DNA of 15,861 nt from positions 1 through 15,861 of the forward strand of contig JAEYNS010000176.1 in assembly GCA_023412435.1 (NCBI GenBank). The letters run 5' to 3'. A program made the position numbers and the translations under genes. Of this stretch, positions 8,208-14,856 are shown piece after piece. How positions within the stretch are numbered: the stretch's first letter is position 1; each line of letters begins with the position of its first letter. The stretch is from Actinomycetes bacterium. Lineage in GTDB: Bacteria; Actinomycetota; Actinomycetes; Propionibacteriales; Propionibacteriaceae. Under the pieces are notes generated by a model. The model saw only the letters and a program-made list of their open reading frames with translations. It did not search any database and had not been told where the DNA came from.

Positions 8208-8572
8208 GGCTCGCTCCGAAGAACCCGATGGGCAAGGTGATGCTGTCCATCCTCGCCTTCGAGGCCGTCGTCTTCGGGCTGGCGATCGCCGGCATGATCC
8301 AGGTCGACAACGTGCCGGTGCCGGTGGCGGTCGGAGCGGCGAGCGTGGGGATGGCCCTGGCGATCGCCGCCTGCGCGCTGCTGCGCTTCCCGGTCGGCTA
8401 CCTGCTCGGCTGGGTGACCCAGGGGGTGGCGGTGGGGCTCGGGCTGCTCACGCCCTGGATGTACTGGCTGGGTGGCATGTTCGCGCTGCTGTGGGTCGTG
8501 AGCTTCGTGCTGGGACGCCGCATCGAGCAGGCCCCCGCCGACGCCGGCCAGGCGCCACCGCCCGCCGCCTGA
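8204..8572 (+). CDS. DUF4233 family membrane protein
   Basis: A 122-residue protein with four predicted membrane segments at about residues 12-33, 40-60, 65-83 and 86-104, and a Pro/Ala-rich C-terminal tail. It matches the actinobacterial DUF4233 family in size, topology and gene position between folC and ndk. Its function is unknown. The GTG at 8204 overlaps the folC stop by four bases (GTGA); an ATG at 8228 (MGKVMLS) is an alternative start. The GTG is preferred because the overlap implies coupling and retains basic residues before the first membrane segment. Confidence 0.82.
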   Translation: MRLAPKNPMGKVMLSILAFEAVVFGLAIAGMIQVDNVPVPVAVGAASVGMALAIAACALLRFPVGYLLGWVTQGVAVGLGLLTPWMYWLGGMFALLWVVSFVLGRRIEQAPADAGQAPPPAA

Positions 8573-8593
8573 GCCCGCTCACCACGGACGGGC
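8573..8593 (+). terminator. Weak hairpin after the folC-DUF4233 pair
   Basis: GCCCG (8573-8577) and CGGGC (8589-8593) form a 5-bp stem with an 11-base loop directly after the stop codon and before the ndk promoter. There is no T tract. It is listed because it separates two transcription units, but short GC stems are common in this DNA. Confidence 0.25.
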
Positions 8594-8630
8594 GCCCCGA
8601 TGCGCCACGTGTCCCAACCCTGCTACCCGA

Positions 8631-8636
8631 TAAGGT
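8631..8636 (+). promoter_or_regulatory. -10 box giving a probable leaderless ndk mRNA
   Basis: TAAGGT ends exactly 7 bases before the ndk ATG, the same geometry as for valS. No Shine-Dalgarno sequence lies between, and no good -35 is seen. Leaderless initiation is the simplest reading. Confidence 0.6.
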
Positions 8637-8643
8637 CGCTGCC

Positions 8644-9054
8644 ATGACGCAACGAACGCTGGTGCTGATCAAGCCGGACGCCGTCAGCCGCGGGCTGGTC
8701 GGCGCCATCCTGGGCCGCTACGAGGCCAAGGGACTCGCCCTGGTGAGCCTTGAACTGCGCCAGATCGATGCCGCGATGGCCGATCGGCACTACTCCGAGC
8801 ACGTCGACAAGCCCTGGTACCCGCCGGTGCGCGAGTACATCACCTCCGGTCCGCTGGCAGCGCTCGTGCTGGAGGGCCCGTCGGCGATCGACGTGGTCAG
8901 GCTGATGAACGGCGTCACCAACGGTGCGGAGGCCGCGCCGGGCACGATCCGCGGCGACTACACGCTGTCCAACCGGTACAACCTGGTCCACGCCTCCGAC
9001 TCGCCCGAGTCGGCCGCCAGCGAGATCGGGTTGTGGTTCCCCGGGCTCGACTGA
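8644..9054 (+). CDS. ndk: Nucleoside diphosphate kinase
   Basis: A 136-residue NDK, which moves the gamma phosphate between nucleoside triphosphates and diphosphates through a phosphohistidine. The catalytic motif is NLVHASDSPESA with His116. Other family residues are in place: Lys10 (LIKPDAV), Tyr50 (HYSEH), Arg103 (GTIRGDY) and Asn113. Length is typical of bacterial enzymes. Minor variations are VVRLMNGVTNGAEAAPG, where many homologues have a KMMGATNPAEAAPG-like segment. The ATG at 8644 is chosen because family alignment begins there (TQRTLVLIKPDA) and because of the close -10 box; the open frame continues upstream without homology. The CPBP gene follows after 9 bases and probably shares its transcript. 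Confidence 0.97.
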   Translation: MTQRTLVLIKPDAVSRGLVGAILGRYEAKGLALVSLELRQIDAAMADRHYSEHVDKPWYPPVREYITSGPLAALVLEGPSAIDVVRLMNGVTNGAEAAPGTIRGDYTLSNRYNLVHASDSPESAASEIGLWFPGLD

Positions 9055-9063
9055 GCCGCTGAG

Positions 9064-10056
9064 ATGACCTACCCGCCCGTGCCCGCGGCCCCGTGGGGCC
9101 CCTCAGCCCCGCCCGTGCCTGCCGCCCCGCCCGCGCTGCCGGTACGGCCACGGGAGTACCACGAGTTCTACCGCACGCCGCGGCTGCGGTGGTGGCACCC
9201 GCTGGTCGCGCTGCTCATGTTCGGCGGGATCTGGATCCTCGCCGTCACCGTCGTCAGTGTCGCCGCCCTGGTGTACGACCTGTCCGTCGGGAACCTGGTG
9301 TGGGAGGAACTCGCGGCCGGCCAGCTCGAGATCACCCCGATGCTGTTCCTGGCCAACAACATCGGCCTCGCCCTGGCGATCCCTGCCGCCTGGGCCACCC
9401 ACCGCGCCGTGTTCGGGCAGCGGGTCGGCTGGCTCTCCTCCATCGTGGGACGGTTCCGCTGGGGCCTGCTCGGCAGGTTCGCCCTGATCGCCCTCGCCTT
9501 CTACGTGGTGCTGTTCGGCGTCGAGCTGGCGGTGTCGGGGACTCCCGAGGGCCTCGCCGTCCGACCTGAGACGTGGTTCCTGCTGGCGTCCATCCTGCTC
9601 ACCACGCCGCTGCAGAGCGCGGGGGAGGAGATCGCGATGCGCGGCATCATGGCGCGCGCCATCGGCTCATGGTTCCCTGCCAGCCGGGTCGGGCTGGTGG
9701 TCTCGACCGTCGCGACCTCGCTCGTCTTCATGGCGCTGCACGGTGCCGGCGATCCGTGGCTGAACGGTCACTACCTGTGGTTCGCGACGGTCGCCTCGGT
9801 GCTGGTGTGGAAGACCGGCGGGCTCGAGGCCCCGATCGCCCTGCACATCGTGAACAACCTGATCGGGCTCAGCATGGTGCCCTTCCTCGGCCTCGACGGG
9901 CTGTTCGACCGCGAGGCCGGGGTCGGCAGCCCTCTCGTGCTCGTGCAGTCGGCGCTGCTCACCGCGGCCGCCGCCGCGATGTTGTGGCAGGCTAGGCGAT
10001 TGGCCCTGCCGACGAGTACGGCTCCGGCCGCCCTCCCGGGTACCGTGGAGGGATGA
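9064..10056 (+). CDS. CPBP-family intramembrane glutamic protease
   Basis: A 330-residue polytopic membrane protein with the CPBP (CAAX protease and bacteriocin-processing, Abi) signature: GEEIAMRG with Glu188-Glu189 and Arg193 (EExxxR), FMALHG with His226, and HIVNN with His261 and Asn265. About eight hydrophobic segments can be traced (roughly 45-70, 95-110, 136-156, 170-184, 205-225, 237-250, 259-276, 290-308). The first 30 residues are Pro/Ala-rich and likely cytosolic. Bacterial family members act in peptide processing, self-immunity or surface-protein maturation; the substrate here cannot be told. No peptide-biosynthesis genes are nearby. It probably depends on read-through from ndk; a clear ribosome binding site is lacking. 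Confidence 0.88.
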   Translation: MTYPPVPAAPWGPSAPPVPAAPPALPVRPREYHEFYRTPRLRWWHPLVALLMFGGIWILAVTVVSVAALVYDLSVGNLVWEELAAGQLEITPMLFLANNIGLALAIPAAWATHRAVFGQRVGWLSSIVGRFRWGLLGRFALIALAFYVVLFGVELAVSGTPEGLAVRPETWFLLASILLTTPLQSAGEEIAMRGIMARAIGSWFPASRVGLVVSTVATSLVFMALHGAGDPWLNGHYLWFATVASVLVWKTGGLEAPIALHIVNNLIGLSMVPFLGLDGLFDREAGVGSPLVLVQSALLTAAAAAMLWQARRLALPTSTAPAALPGTVEG

Positions 10057-10091
10057 GGAGCTACCAGCTCCGCGCCCAGGTGGGATGAGGA
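10041..10091 (+). promoter_or_regulatory. Kinase leader: -10-like box, 11-codon ORF and hairpin
   Basis: TACCGT (10041-10046) ends 6 bases before an ATG (10053) that overlaps the CPBP stop as ATGA. That ATG opens an 11-residue ORF, MRSYQLRAQVG, whose TGA (10086-10088) stands 3 bases before the kinase ATG. Inside it, GGAGCT-acc-AGCTCC (10057-10071) can form a 6-bp hairpin. The arrangement could couple translation from the protease through the short ORF to the kinase, or encode a leader peptide. It is equally possible that the ORF is accidental. Confidence 0.4.
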
Positions 10092-10781
10092 ATGAACGAG
10101 ATGCAGTCTGACCTGGTGACCAGGGTGGACACCGCCGCAGGCCTGAAGTGGCTGCGGGCGCGGATCCGTCCCCGTGCGGGGAGGACCCTCGTCGGGATCG
10201 ACGGCGTGGACGGCGCAGGCAAGACCACCTTCGCCAACGAGTTGGCGATGCTGCTCGGCGAGTGTGGCAACGAGGTGATCAGGATCTCCCTCGACGACTA
10301 CCTCAACCCGCAGTCGGTCCGGTACGCCCAGGGACGGACCTCGCCCCGCGGGTTCTACGAGGACAGCTACGACTACGAGCGGTTCCACGACGAGGTACTC
10401 GAGCCGCTGGCCAATGACGGCTCCGGCAGGTACCGCACCGCGGCCTACGACCTGGCTCATGAGGCCCCGGTGAAGTCGCCCTGGCTGGTGGCTCCCGACA
10501 ATGTCGTGGTGATCATCGACGGGATGTTCCTGCATCGCAAGGATTTCGCCGAGAGCCGGACGAAGAAGGTCTGGGACCTGTCGGTCTGGCTGGACGTGCC
10601 GTTCGCCGAGACCTACCGCAGGCTGCACGAGCGGGGGAGCCTCAACTCCGACCCGCTCGACCCGAGCAACGCCCGGTACTACGAGGGCCAGCTGCTCTAC
10701 ATCAGGGAGTGCCAGCCGGCGGAGAAGGCGGACCTCGTGGTCGACAACTCCGGCCCGCACACCTCGATCGACGAGCTGTAG
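10092..10781 (+). CDS. Uridine-kinase-like P-loop kinase
   Basis: A 229-residue cytoplasmic protein with a Walker A loop GVDGAGKT (38-45) in the context LVGIDGVDGAGKTTFANEL, the ISLDDYLNP motif (65-73) that resembles the DDFY-type substrate loop of uridine kinases, VVVIIDGMFLHRKDF (138-152), the likely Walker B/substrate segment, and a lid-like region with RLHERGSLNSDP. Actinobacterial proteins of this kind are usually labelled uridine kinase (phosphoribulokinase/uridine kinase family); the actual phosphate acceptor is not proved by sequence, so no gene symbol is given. The ATG at 10092 has GATGAGGA just before it; an ATG three codons on (10101) is an alternative. The gene ends 8 bases before a repeat-rich gap. 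Confidence 0.78.
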   Translation: MNEMQSDLVTRVDTAAGLKWLRARIRPRAGRTLVGIDGVDGAGKTTFANELAMLLGECGNEVIRISLDDYLNPQSVRYAQGRTSPRGFYEDSYDYERFHDEVLEPLANDGSGRYRTAAYDLAHEAPVKSPWLVAPDNVVVIIDGMFLHRKDFAESRTKKVWDLSVWLDVPFAETYRRLHERGSLNSDPLDPSNARYYEGQLLYIRECQPAEKADLVVDNSGPHTSIDEL

Positions 10782-10789
10782 CCGCCCGT

Positions 10790-10865
10790 TCCTCCAACTT
10801 CTGCCAGATTGCCCGGTTGGCTGACAGATCTGTCGGTCGCGCCGGCGTTGGTGGCAGAAGCTGGA
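10790..10865. repeat. Inverted-repeat element, copy A
   Basis: The arms CCAACTTCTGCCA (10794-10806) and TGGCAGAAGCTGG (10852-10864) pair over 13 bases with one mismatch. The mismatch is A-C on the plus-strand RNA but U-G on the minus-strand RNA. Between them lies a perfect 12-base palindrome, GACAGATCTGTC (10823-10834). The whole element is closely similar to copy B 137 bases downstream. It begins 8 bases after the kinase stop. Confidence 0.9.
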
Positions 10866-10879
10866 CGAGCCCAACGGAG

Positions 10880-10914
10880 GGTCCGTCCCTGCGTCCCGCG
10901 GAACCGTCCCCGCG
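10880..10914 (-). repeat. Two degenerate 21-bp repeats, inverted relative to the folC array
   Basis: GAACCGTCCCCGCG (10901-10914) is the exact reverse complement of the 14-base core of the array at 6711-6815. GGTCCGTCCCTGCG (10880-10893) is a diverged copy exactly 21 bases upstream. The pair sits between the two inverted-repeat elements of this gap. Confidence 0.75.
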
Positions 10915-10926
10915 GCCCGGGCAGTC

Positions 10927-11004
10927 TCCTCCAACTTCTGCCAGATAGCCCGGCTGGCTGACACATCTGTCGGTCGAGCCCCCAGGTTGGCAGAAGTTGG
11001 GGGA
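10927..11004. repeat. Inverted-repeat element, copy B
   Basis: The arms CCAACTTCTGCCA (10931-10943) and TGGCAGAAGTTGG (10988-11000) are perfect reverse complements. With flanking bases the stem extends to 17 pairs (10927-10943 with 10988-11004, one G-T). The 44-base interior is nearly the same as in copy A, with the inner palindrome altered to GACACATCTGTC. It resembles a REP- or MITE-like unit; no transposase is nearby. It could also act as a terminator or RNA stabiliser after the kinase gene. Confidence 0.92.
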
Positions 11005-11058
11005 CCCGAGGGGGTCTGTCCGCCGGACCCGGCGGTATCGCTGCTTGCCGACTCGCAT

Positions 11059-11064
11059 TAGGCT
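11059..11064 (+). promoter_or_regulatory. -10 box close upstream of the radical SAM gene
   Basis: TAGGCT fits TAnnnT and ends 9 bases before the ATG at 11074, with no Shine-Dalgarno motif between. A GC hairpin CCGCC/GGCGG (11020-11024/11031-11035) lies upstream in the region where a -35 would be expected. Confidence 0.5.
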
Positions 11065-11073
11065 GGCCCGACC

Positions 11074-13020
11074 ATGAGTGTTGACACTGCGCCCGCTTCG
11101 CTGTTCCCGCGGCTCGAGCCCTTGCTTGCCCAGGTCAGCAAGCCCGTCCAGTACATCGGCGGGGAGGTGAACTCGCAGCCGAAGGACTTCGCCGCCGCCG
11201 AGGTCCGCTGGGCCCTGATGTACCCCGACGCCTACGAGGTCGGCCAGCCGAACCAGGGCCTCGCGATCCTCTACGAGCTGCTCAACGAGCGCGACTGGAT
11301 GTGCGCGGAACGCACCTACACGATCTGGCCCGACCTGGCCGGGCTGATGCGGGCCGCCGGCATTCCGCAGTTCACCCTGGAGAACCACCTGCCGGTGGCC
11401 GCCTTCGACCTGCTCGGGGTCAGCTTCTCCACAGAACTGGGCTACACCAACCTCCTGGAGAGCCTCGACCTGGCCGGCATCCCACTGCACGCCGCCGACC
11501 GCGGCCCCGACTCGCCGCTGGTGATCGCCGGCGGCCACGCGGCGTTCAACCCCGAGCCGATCGCGAGCTTCATCGACGCCGCCGTCCTCGGCGACGGCGA
11601 GCAGGCAGCGATCACGATCTCCGAACTGGTCCGGCAGTGGAAGGCCGAGGGCAGGCCCGGCGGGCGCGACGAGATCCTGCTGCGGCTGGCCCGCAGCGGC
11701 GTCGCCTACGTCCCCGGCTGCTACGACGTCAGCTACGGCCCGGACGGCGCGATCACCGCCGTGGTGCCCAACCGCGAGGGGGTTCCCGTCCGTCCGGCCA
11801 AGCACACCCTGATGGAACTGGACGAGTGGCCCTACCCGGCCCGGCCGATCGTGCCGCTGGCCGAGACCGTCCACGAGCGGTACTCGGTCGAGATCTTCCG
11901 CGGCTGCACCCGGGGTTGCCGGTTCTGTCAGGCCGGGATGATCACGCGGCCGGTGAGGGAACGCAATATCGAAACGATCGGGAAGATGGTGGAGGGCGGC
12001 CTGGCAGCCACAGGGCTTGAGGAGGTCGGGCTGCTCAGCCTCTCCTCCGCCGACCACTCCGAGATCGGCGAGGTCACCCACCAGCTCGCCGACCGGTACG
12101 CCGACGACCAGGTGTCGCTGTCACTGCCGAGCACCCGGGTCGACGCGTTCAACATCGACCTGGCCAACGAGCTCTCCCGCAACGGCCGTCGATCCGGCCT
12201 CACCTTCGCCCCGGAGGGCGGCACCGAGCGGCTGCGCAAGGTGATCAACAAGATGGTCACCGAAGACGACCTGATCAACACCGTGGCGGCCGCGTTCAGC
12301 CAGGGCTGGCGCCAGGTGAAGCTCTACTTCATGTGCGGCCTGCCCACCGAAACCGACGAGGATGTGCTGGCGATCGCCGACATGGCCGCCCGGGTGATCG
12401 AGACCGGACGGCGTGCCGCCGGCACCCGCGACATCCGGTGCACGATCTCGATCGGCGGGTTCGTGCCGAAGCCGCACACCCCGTTCCAGTGGGCGGCCCA
12501 GGCCGACCCGGAGACCATCGACCGACGGCTGCACGCCTTGCGGGACAGGATCCGGGCCGACAAGCGGTACGGCCGGGCGATCGGGATGCGCTACCACGAC
12601 GGCAAGCCCGGGCTGATCGAAGGGCTGCTGAGCCGGGGCGACCGCCGGGTCGGGGACGTCATCGAGGCGGTCTGGCGCGACGGCGGCCACTTCGACGGCT
12701 GGAGCGAGCACTTCTCCTTCGAGCGCTGGGTCGAATGCGCGGAGCGGGCGCTCGCCCACCACGGCGTCGACCTTGCCTGGTACACCACCAGGGAGCGCGG
12801 CCAGGCTGAGATCCTGCCCTGGGACCACCTCGACTCCGGGCTCGACCGGGACTGGCTGTGGCAGGACTGGCAGGACGCGGTCGGCGGCGCCGAGGTCGAG
12901 GACTGCCGCTGGTCGGGCTGCTACGACTGCGGAGTCTGCCCCACCATGGGCACCGACATCCAGATCGGACCCACCGGCCGCACCCTGCTGCCGCTGACCG
13001 TCGCCCGCCGACCCGCCTGA
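11074..13020 (+). CDS. TIGR03960-family B12-binding-like radical SAM protein
   Basis: A 648-residue protein. Residues about 45-185 (YPDAYEVGQPNQGLAIL, GVSFSTELGYTNLLESL, VIAGGHAAFNPEP) form the Rossmann-like N-terminal domain related to cobalamin-binding domains, but I see no DxHxxG cobalamin motif. The radical SAM core begins at IFRGCTRGCRFCQAGM, with Cys278, Cys282 and Cys285 ligating the 4Fe-4S cluster, followed by TFAPEGGTERLR and KLYFMCGLPTETDED. The C-terminus carries a compact CRWSGCYDCGVC motif (Cys611, 616, 619, 622), a possible second metal site. The substrate is not established. The family normally sits beside a DUF2344/TIGR03936 protein and upstream of rne and rplU-rpmA; here the partner is one gene further on, suggesting an RNA- or ribosome-related role by association only. 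Confidence 0.92.
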   Translation: MSVDTAPASLFPRLEPLLAQVSKPVQYIGGEVNSQPKDFAAAEVRWALMYPDAYEVGQPNQGLAILYELLNERDWMCAERTYTIWPDLAGLMRAAGIPQFTLENHLPVAAFDLLGVSFSTELGYTNLLESLDLAGIPLHAADRGPDSPLVIAGGHAAFNPEPIASFIDAAVLGDGEQAAITISELVRQWKAEGRPGGRDEILLRLARSGVAYVPGCYDVSYGPDGAITAVVPNREGVPVRPAKHTLMELDEWPYPARPIVPLAETVHERYSVEIFRGCTRGCRFCQAGMITRPVRERNIETIGKMVEGGLAATGLEEVGLLSLSSADHSEIGEVTHQLADRYADDQVSLSLPSTRVDAFNIDLANELSRNGRRSGLTFAPEGGTERLRKVINKMVTEDDLINTVAAAFSQGWRQVKLYFMCGLPTETDEDVLAIADMAARVIETGRRAAGTRDIRCTISIGGFVPKPHTPFQWAAQADPETIDRRLHALRDRIRADKRYGRAIGMRYHDGKPGLIEGLLSRGDRRVGDVIEAVWRDGGHFDGWSEHFSFERWVECAERALAHHGVDLAWYTTRERGQAEILPWDHLDSGLDRDWLWQDWQDAVGGAEVEDCRWSGCYDCGVCPTMGTDIQIGPTGRTLLPLTVARRPA

Positions 13021-13059
13021 CCCCGGTCCGCCGCCCTGCCGCCCGTCCGGCAGGCGCGG

Positions 13060-13065
13060 TACCGT
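13060..13065 (+). promoter_or_regulatory. -10 box giving a probable leaderless sulP mRNA
   Basis: TACCGT ends 6 bases before the GTG at 13072, and this geometry supports that GTG as the start. A short stem CTGCC/GGCAG (13036-13040/13049-13053) lies between the radical SAM stop and this box and may end the upstream transcript. Confidence 0.5.
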
Positions 13066-13071
13066 TCGGCC

Positions 13072-14832
13072 GTGGACGAGAGCCGCGTCACCGGCTGGCG
13101 GCGGTCGGCCCCAGGGCTCGCCGCACTGACCGGCTACGACAGGAGATGGCTGCGCGGCGACCTGGTCGCCGGCGTCACGGTCACCGCCTACCTCGTGCCG
13201 CAGGTGATGGCCTACGCCGAGATCGCAGGGCTGCCGGCGGTCGCCGGGTTGTGGGCGATCCTGGCGCCGCTGCTGGTGTACGCCGTCCTCGGCGGCTCGC
13301 GGCAGTTGTCGATCGGGCCGGAGTCGACCACCGCGCTGATGACGGCGGCAGGGGTCGGCGCGCTCGTCGCCGCCGCGGGCACACAGCGCTACGCGGAGGT
13401 GGCCGCGCTGCTGGCGATCGCCGTCGGCCTGGTCTGCCTGGCGGCCTGGCTGGGCCGGCTCGGCTTCCTCGCCAACCTGTTCTCCCACCCCGTCCTGATC
13501 GGCTACCTGGCCGGCATCGCCGTGCTGATGATCGTCAGCCAACTCGGCAAGCTGACCGGCCTGCGGATCACCGGCGACACCTTGTGGGACGAGATCGCCT
13601 CGCTGGCAGCCCAGGCGCCGGCGATCCACGTCCCCACGCTGGTGCTGGCGGCGGTCTGCGTCACGGCCATGTTCGCCCTCCGCCGGCTGCGTCCCACCTG
13701 GCCCGGACCGCTGATCGTGATCGTGCTCGCCGCGCTGGCGGTCTGGGTCGGCTTCCCCGGCAGCGAGCGGGTGGGCACCGTCGGAGCGATCCCGACGGGG
13801 CTGCCCGGGTTCGCCGTGCCGCAACTCGGCGACCTCTCGGTGCTCGCCCTGCTGCCGGCGGCGCTGGGCATCGCCGTCGTGGGCTATACCGACAACGTCC
13901 TGACCGGGCGGGCGTTCGCGCTGAAGCGGGGGGAGCGGATCGAGCCGACCCAGGAGCTCCTCGCGCTCGGGGTGGCCAACGTAGCCACCGGCCTGTTCCA
14001 CGGCTTCCCGGTCTCCTCCAGCGGGTCCCGGACGGCGGTGGCCGACTCGGTGGGTGGCCGCACCCAGCTGCACTCCCTGGTGTCGCTGGCGCTGGTCGTG
14101 GCGACCCTGTTCCTGCTCGGGCCGTTGCTGGAGGCCTTCCCGACCCCTGCCCTTGGAGCGGTGATCGTGTACGCGGCAGTCCGGCTGGTCGACCTCGCCG
14201 AACTGCGGCGGATCGCCCGCTTCCGCAGCAGCGAACTGGTGCTGGCGCTGGTGACGACGGCGGCGGTGCTGGCGACGGGGGTGCTGGCCGGCATCGGGAT
14301 CGCCATTGGACTGTCCCTGCTCGACCTGATCCGCCGGATCTCCCGGCCGCACGACGGCGTCCTCGGATACGTGCCCGGGCTGGCGGGGATGCACGACGTC
14401 GACGATCACGAGGGCGCGCAGCTTCTGCAGGGCCTGGTCGTCTACCGGTACGACTCCCCGCTGTTCTTCGCCAACACCGAGAACTTCCGCACCAGGGCGC
14501 TCGCCGCCGTCGCCGGGGTGCCCCAGCCGGTGCACTGGTTCGTGCTCAACGCCGAGGCGAACATCGAGGTCGATCTGACGGCGGTCGACGCCCTCGACGA
14601 GCTGCGGGAGGCGCTCGCGGAACGGGGCATCACCCTCGCCCTGGCGAGGGTGAAACACGAGATCCGGCAGGAGTTGGCCGACGCAGGGTTCATCGCCCGG
14701 GTCAGCGAGGACCTCGTGTTCCCGACCCTGCCCACGGCGGTCGCCGCCTACGTCGAGTGGTACCGGGCCCGGCACGGCACCGAGCCGCCGGTGCTGCCCC
14801 CGGCGGATGCCGGGATGGTGAAGGACGGCTGA
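13072..14832 (+). CDS. SulP/SLC26-family anion transporter with STAS domain
   Basis: A 586-residue inner-membrane transporter. The N-terminal membrane domain (about 25-425) shows family landmarks: LRGDLVAGVTVTAYLVPQVMAYAEIAGLP (27-55), LGGSRQLSIGPESTTALM (73-90), FSHPVLIGYLAGIA, GYTDN (271-275) and HGFPVSSSGSRTAV (310-323). A cytoplasmic STAS domain follows at about 450-565, with VLNAEANIEVDLTAVDALDEL (491-511). Family members move sulfate, bicarbonate, molybdate or other anions, often with sodium or protons; the substrate cannot be read from sequence, and no carbonic anhydrase or sulfate-assimilation gene adjoins it. The GTG at 13072 gives a normal N-terminus and follows a -10 box by 6 bases. 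It lies between the radical SAM gene and its usual partner, which is unusual. Confidence 0.93.
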   Translation: MDESRVTGWRRSAPGLAALTGYDRRWLRGDLVAGVTVTAYLVPQVMAYAEIAGLPAVAGLWAILAPLLVYAVLGGSRQLSIGPESTTALMTAAGVGALVAAAGTQRYAEVAALLAIAVGLVCLAAWLGRLGFLANLFSHPVLIGYLAGIAVLMIVSQLGKLTGLRITGDTLWDEIASLAAQAPAIHVPTLVLAAVCVTAMFALRRLRPTWPGPLIVIVLAALAVWVGFPGSERVGTVGAIPTGLPGFAVPQLGDLSVLALLPAALGIAVVGYTDNVLTGRAFALKRGERIEPTQELLALGVANVATGLFHGFPVSSSGSRTAVADSVGGRTQLHSLVSLALVVATLFLLGPLLEAFPTPALGAVIVYAAVRLVDLAELRRIARFRSSELVLALVTTAAVLATGVLAGIGIAIGLSLLDLIRRISRPHDGVLGYVPGLAGMHDVDDHEGAQLLQGLVVYRYDSPLFFANTENFRTRALAAVAGVPQPVHWFVLNAEANIEVDLTAVDALDELREALAERGITLALARVKHEIRQELADAGFIARVSEDLVFPTLPTAVAAYVEWYRARHGTEPPVLPPADAGMVKDG

Positions 14833-14843
14833 GCGCGCGCGGC

Positions 14844-14849
14844 TATCCT
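14844..14849 (+). promoter_or_regulatory. -10 box giving a probable leaderless mRNA for the DUF2344 gene
   Basis: TATCCT ends 7 bases before the GTG at 14857, only 11 bases after the sulP stop. This gives the DUF2344 gene its own start site despite the tight spacing. No Shine-Dalgarno sequence is visible. Confidence 0.55.
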
Positions 14850-14856
14850 GCCGGAC

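Noticed and set aside
10782..11073. A remnant insertion sequence in the repeat gap
   Set aside because: No transposase fragment or target-site duplication is visible; the repeats alone do not show an IS origin.
10702..12081. A 459-codon minus-strand frame covering the repeat gap and the start of the radical SAM gene
   Set aside because: It is antisense to a clear gene. The phrases resembling NLAEVGG and RAIWQKLEE are just translated repeat arms.
13021..13071. A horizontally acquired island boundary at sulP
   Set aside because: GC content and codon style of sulP look like those of its neighbours, and no integrase, tRNA or flanking repeat is present.
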